Shown here: one piece after another, positions 5,219 to 5,298 of the stretch
How positions within the stretch are numbered: the stretch's first letter is position 1
Layout: the number at the start of each line of letters is the position of its first letter
Assembly: GCA_026991065.1 (NCBI GenBank)
Contig: JALXCG010000532.1
Coordinates: 1-5,298 of the forward strand
DNA length: 5,298 nt
Direction of reading: 5' to 3'
DNA from: JALXCG01 sp026991065 [NCBI: Gemmatimonadota bacterium]
GTDB taxonomy: Bacteria > GCA-2686955
Program-made: the position numbers and the translations under genes
Notes under the pieces: generated by a model
The model's database searches: none
Told to the model about the DNA's origin: nothing
What the model saw: the letters and a program-made list of their open reading frames with translations, nothing else

Positions 5219-5298
5219 ATGCGATTCGTAGACCAAGCCGAGATTCATGTGAGTGCTGGCCACGGAGGTCGGGGAGCAGTAGCGTTCAGGCGGGAGAA
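5219..5298 (+). CDS. obg: GTPase Obg/CgtA, N-terminus only (runs off the window)
   Basis: The first 26 codons read MRFVDQAEIHVSAGHGGRGA then VAFRRE. This matches the start of the Obg glycine-rich N-domain ('M.FVD.A.I.V.AG.GG.G..SFRRE'), recognisable at a glance. Obg is a conserved ribosome-associated GTPase in late 50S assembly and stress or ppGpp response. Its GTP-binding G-domain motifs lie beyond the window. The ATG at 5219 is preceded by an AGAGAG at 5210-5215, a modest ribosome binding site. The usual upstream rplU-rpmA pair (ribosomal proteins L21 and L27) is not here; instead a 334-base gap and pta precede it. Confidence 0.92.
   Translation, partial: MRFVDQAEIHVSAGHGGRGAVAFRRE

Noticed and set aside
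4881-5231. A 116-codon frame overlapping the pta stop by ATGA and running into obg.
   Set aside because: It is about 18% Arg with many rare codons, resembles no family I recognise, and overlaps the obg start by 13 bases. The ATGA start is the only point in favour, so I treat the stretch as non-coding.

Overview
The window looks like a stretch of a GC-rich Gram-negative chromosome. It is packed with plus-strand genes separated by few or no bases, several joined by ATGA or GTGA stop/start overlaps. A Gram-negative envelope is suggested by a signal-peptide AMIN-domain protein next to a PilP/GspC-like fragment, both families of type IV pilus or type II secretion machinery. The lineage cannot be fixed from sequence alone; a delta-proteobacterium-like or related phylum would fit, but that is inference.

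Layout, left to right. Bases 1-314 are the end of a PilP/GspC HR-like periplasmic protein. Bases 311-1075 encode an AMIN-domain protein with a short secretin-N0/STN-like tail and no secretin barrel. Bases 1072-1599 are rsmD (16S rRNA guanine methyltransferase) and 1616-2248 are upp (uracil phosphoribosyltransferase). A gap of about 116 bp follows, then a multi-pass membrane protein of the UPF0104/MprF-flippase-like family (2365-3390), coaD (3387-3878) and pta (3883-4884). A 334-bp stretch without a convincing gene comes next (4885-5218), then the first 26 codons of obg (5219 to the window end).

The genes appear to form one long housekeeping transcription unit. CoaD makes dephospho-CoA and Pta interconverts acetyl-CoA and acetyl phosphate, so these two neighbours share CoA metabolism. 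RsmD and Obg both act in small or large ribosomal subunit maturation. Upp salvages uracil, and the membrane protein probably acts on lipids or lipid-linked substrates. No mobile element, CRISPR, tRNA or rRNA was seen.

The least ordinary part is the pta-obg interval. It holds tandem hairpins just after pta, a good sigma-54 (-24/-12) promoter match at 4950-4965, and a series of further stem-loops, including two mutually exclusive ones, running up to the obg start. This could be a structured obg leader or a small RNA. The second notable item is the AMIN plus N0-like protein that lacks the secretin pore.
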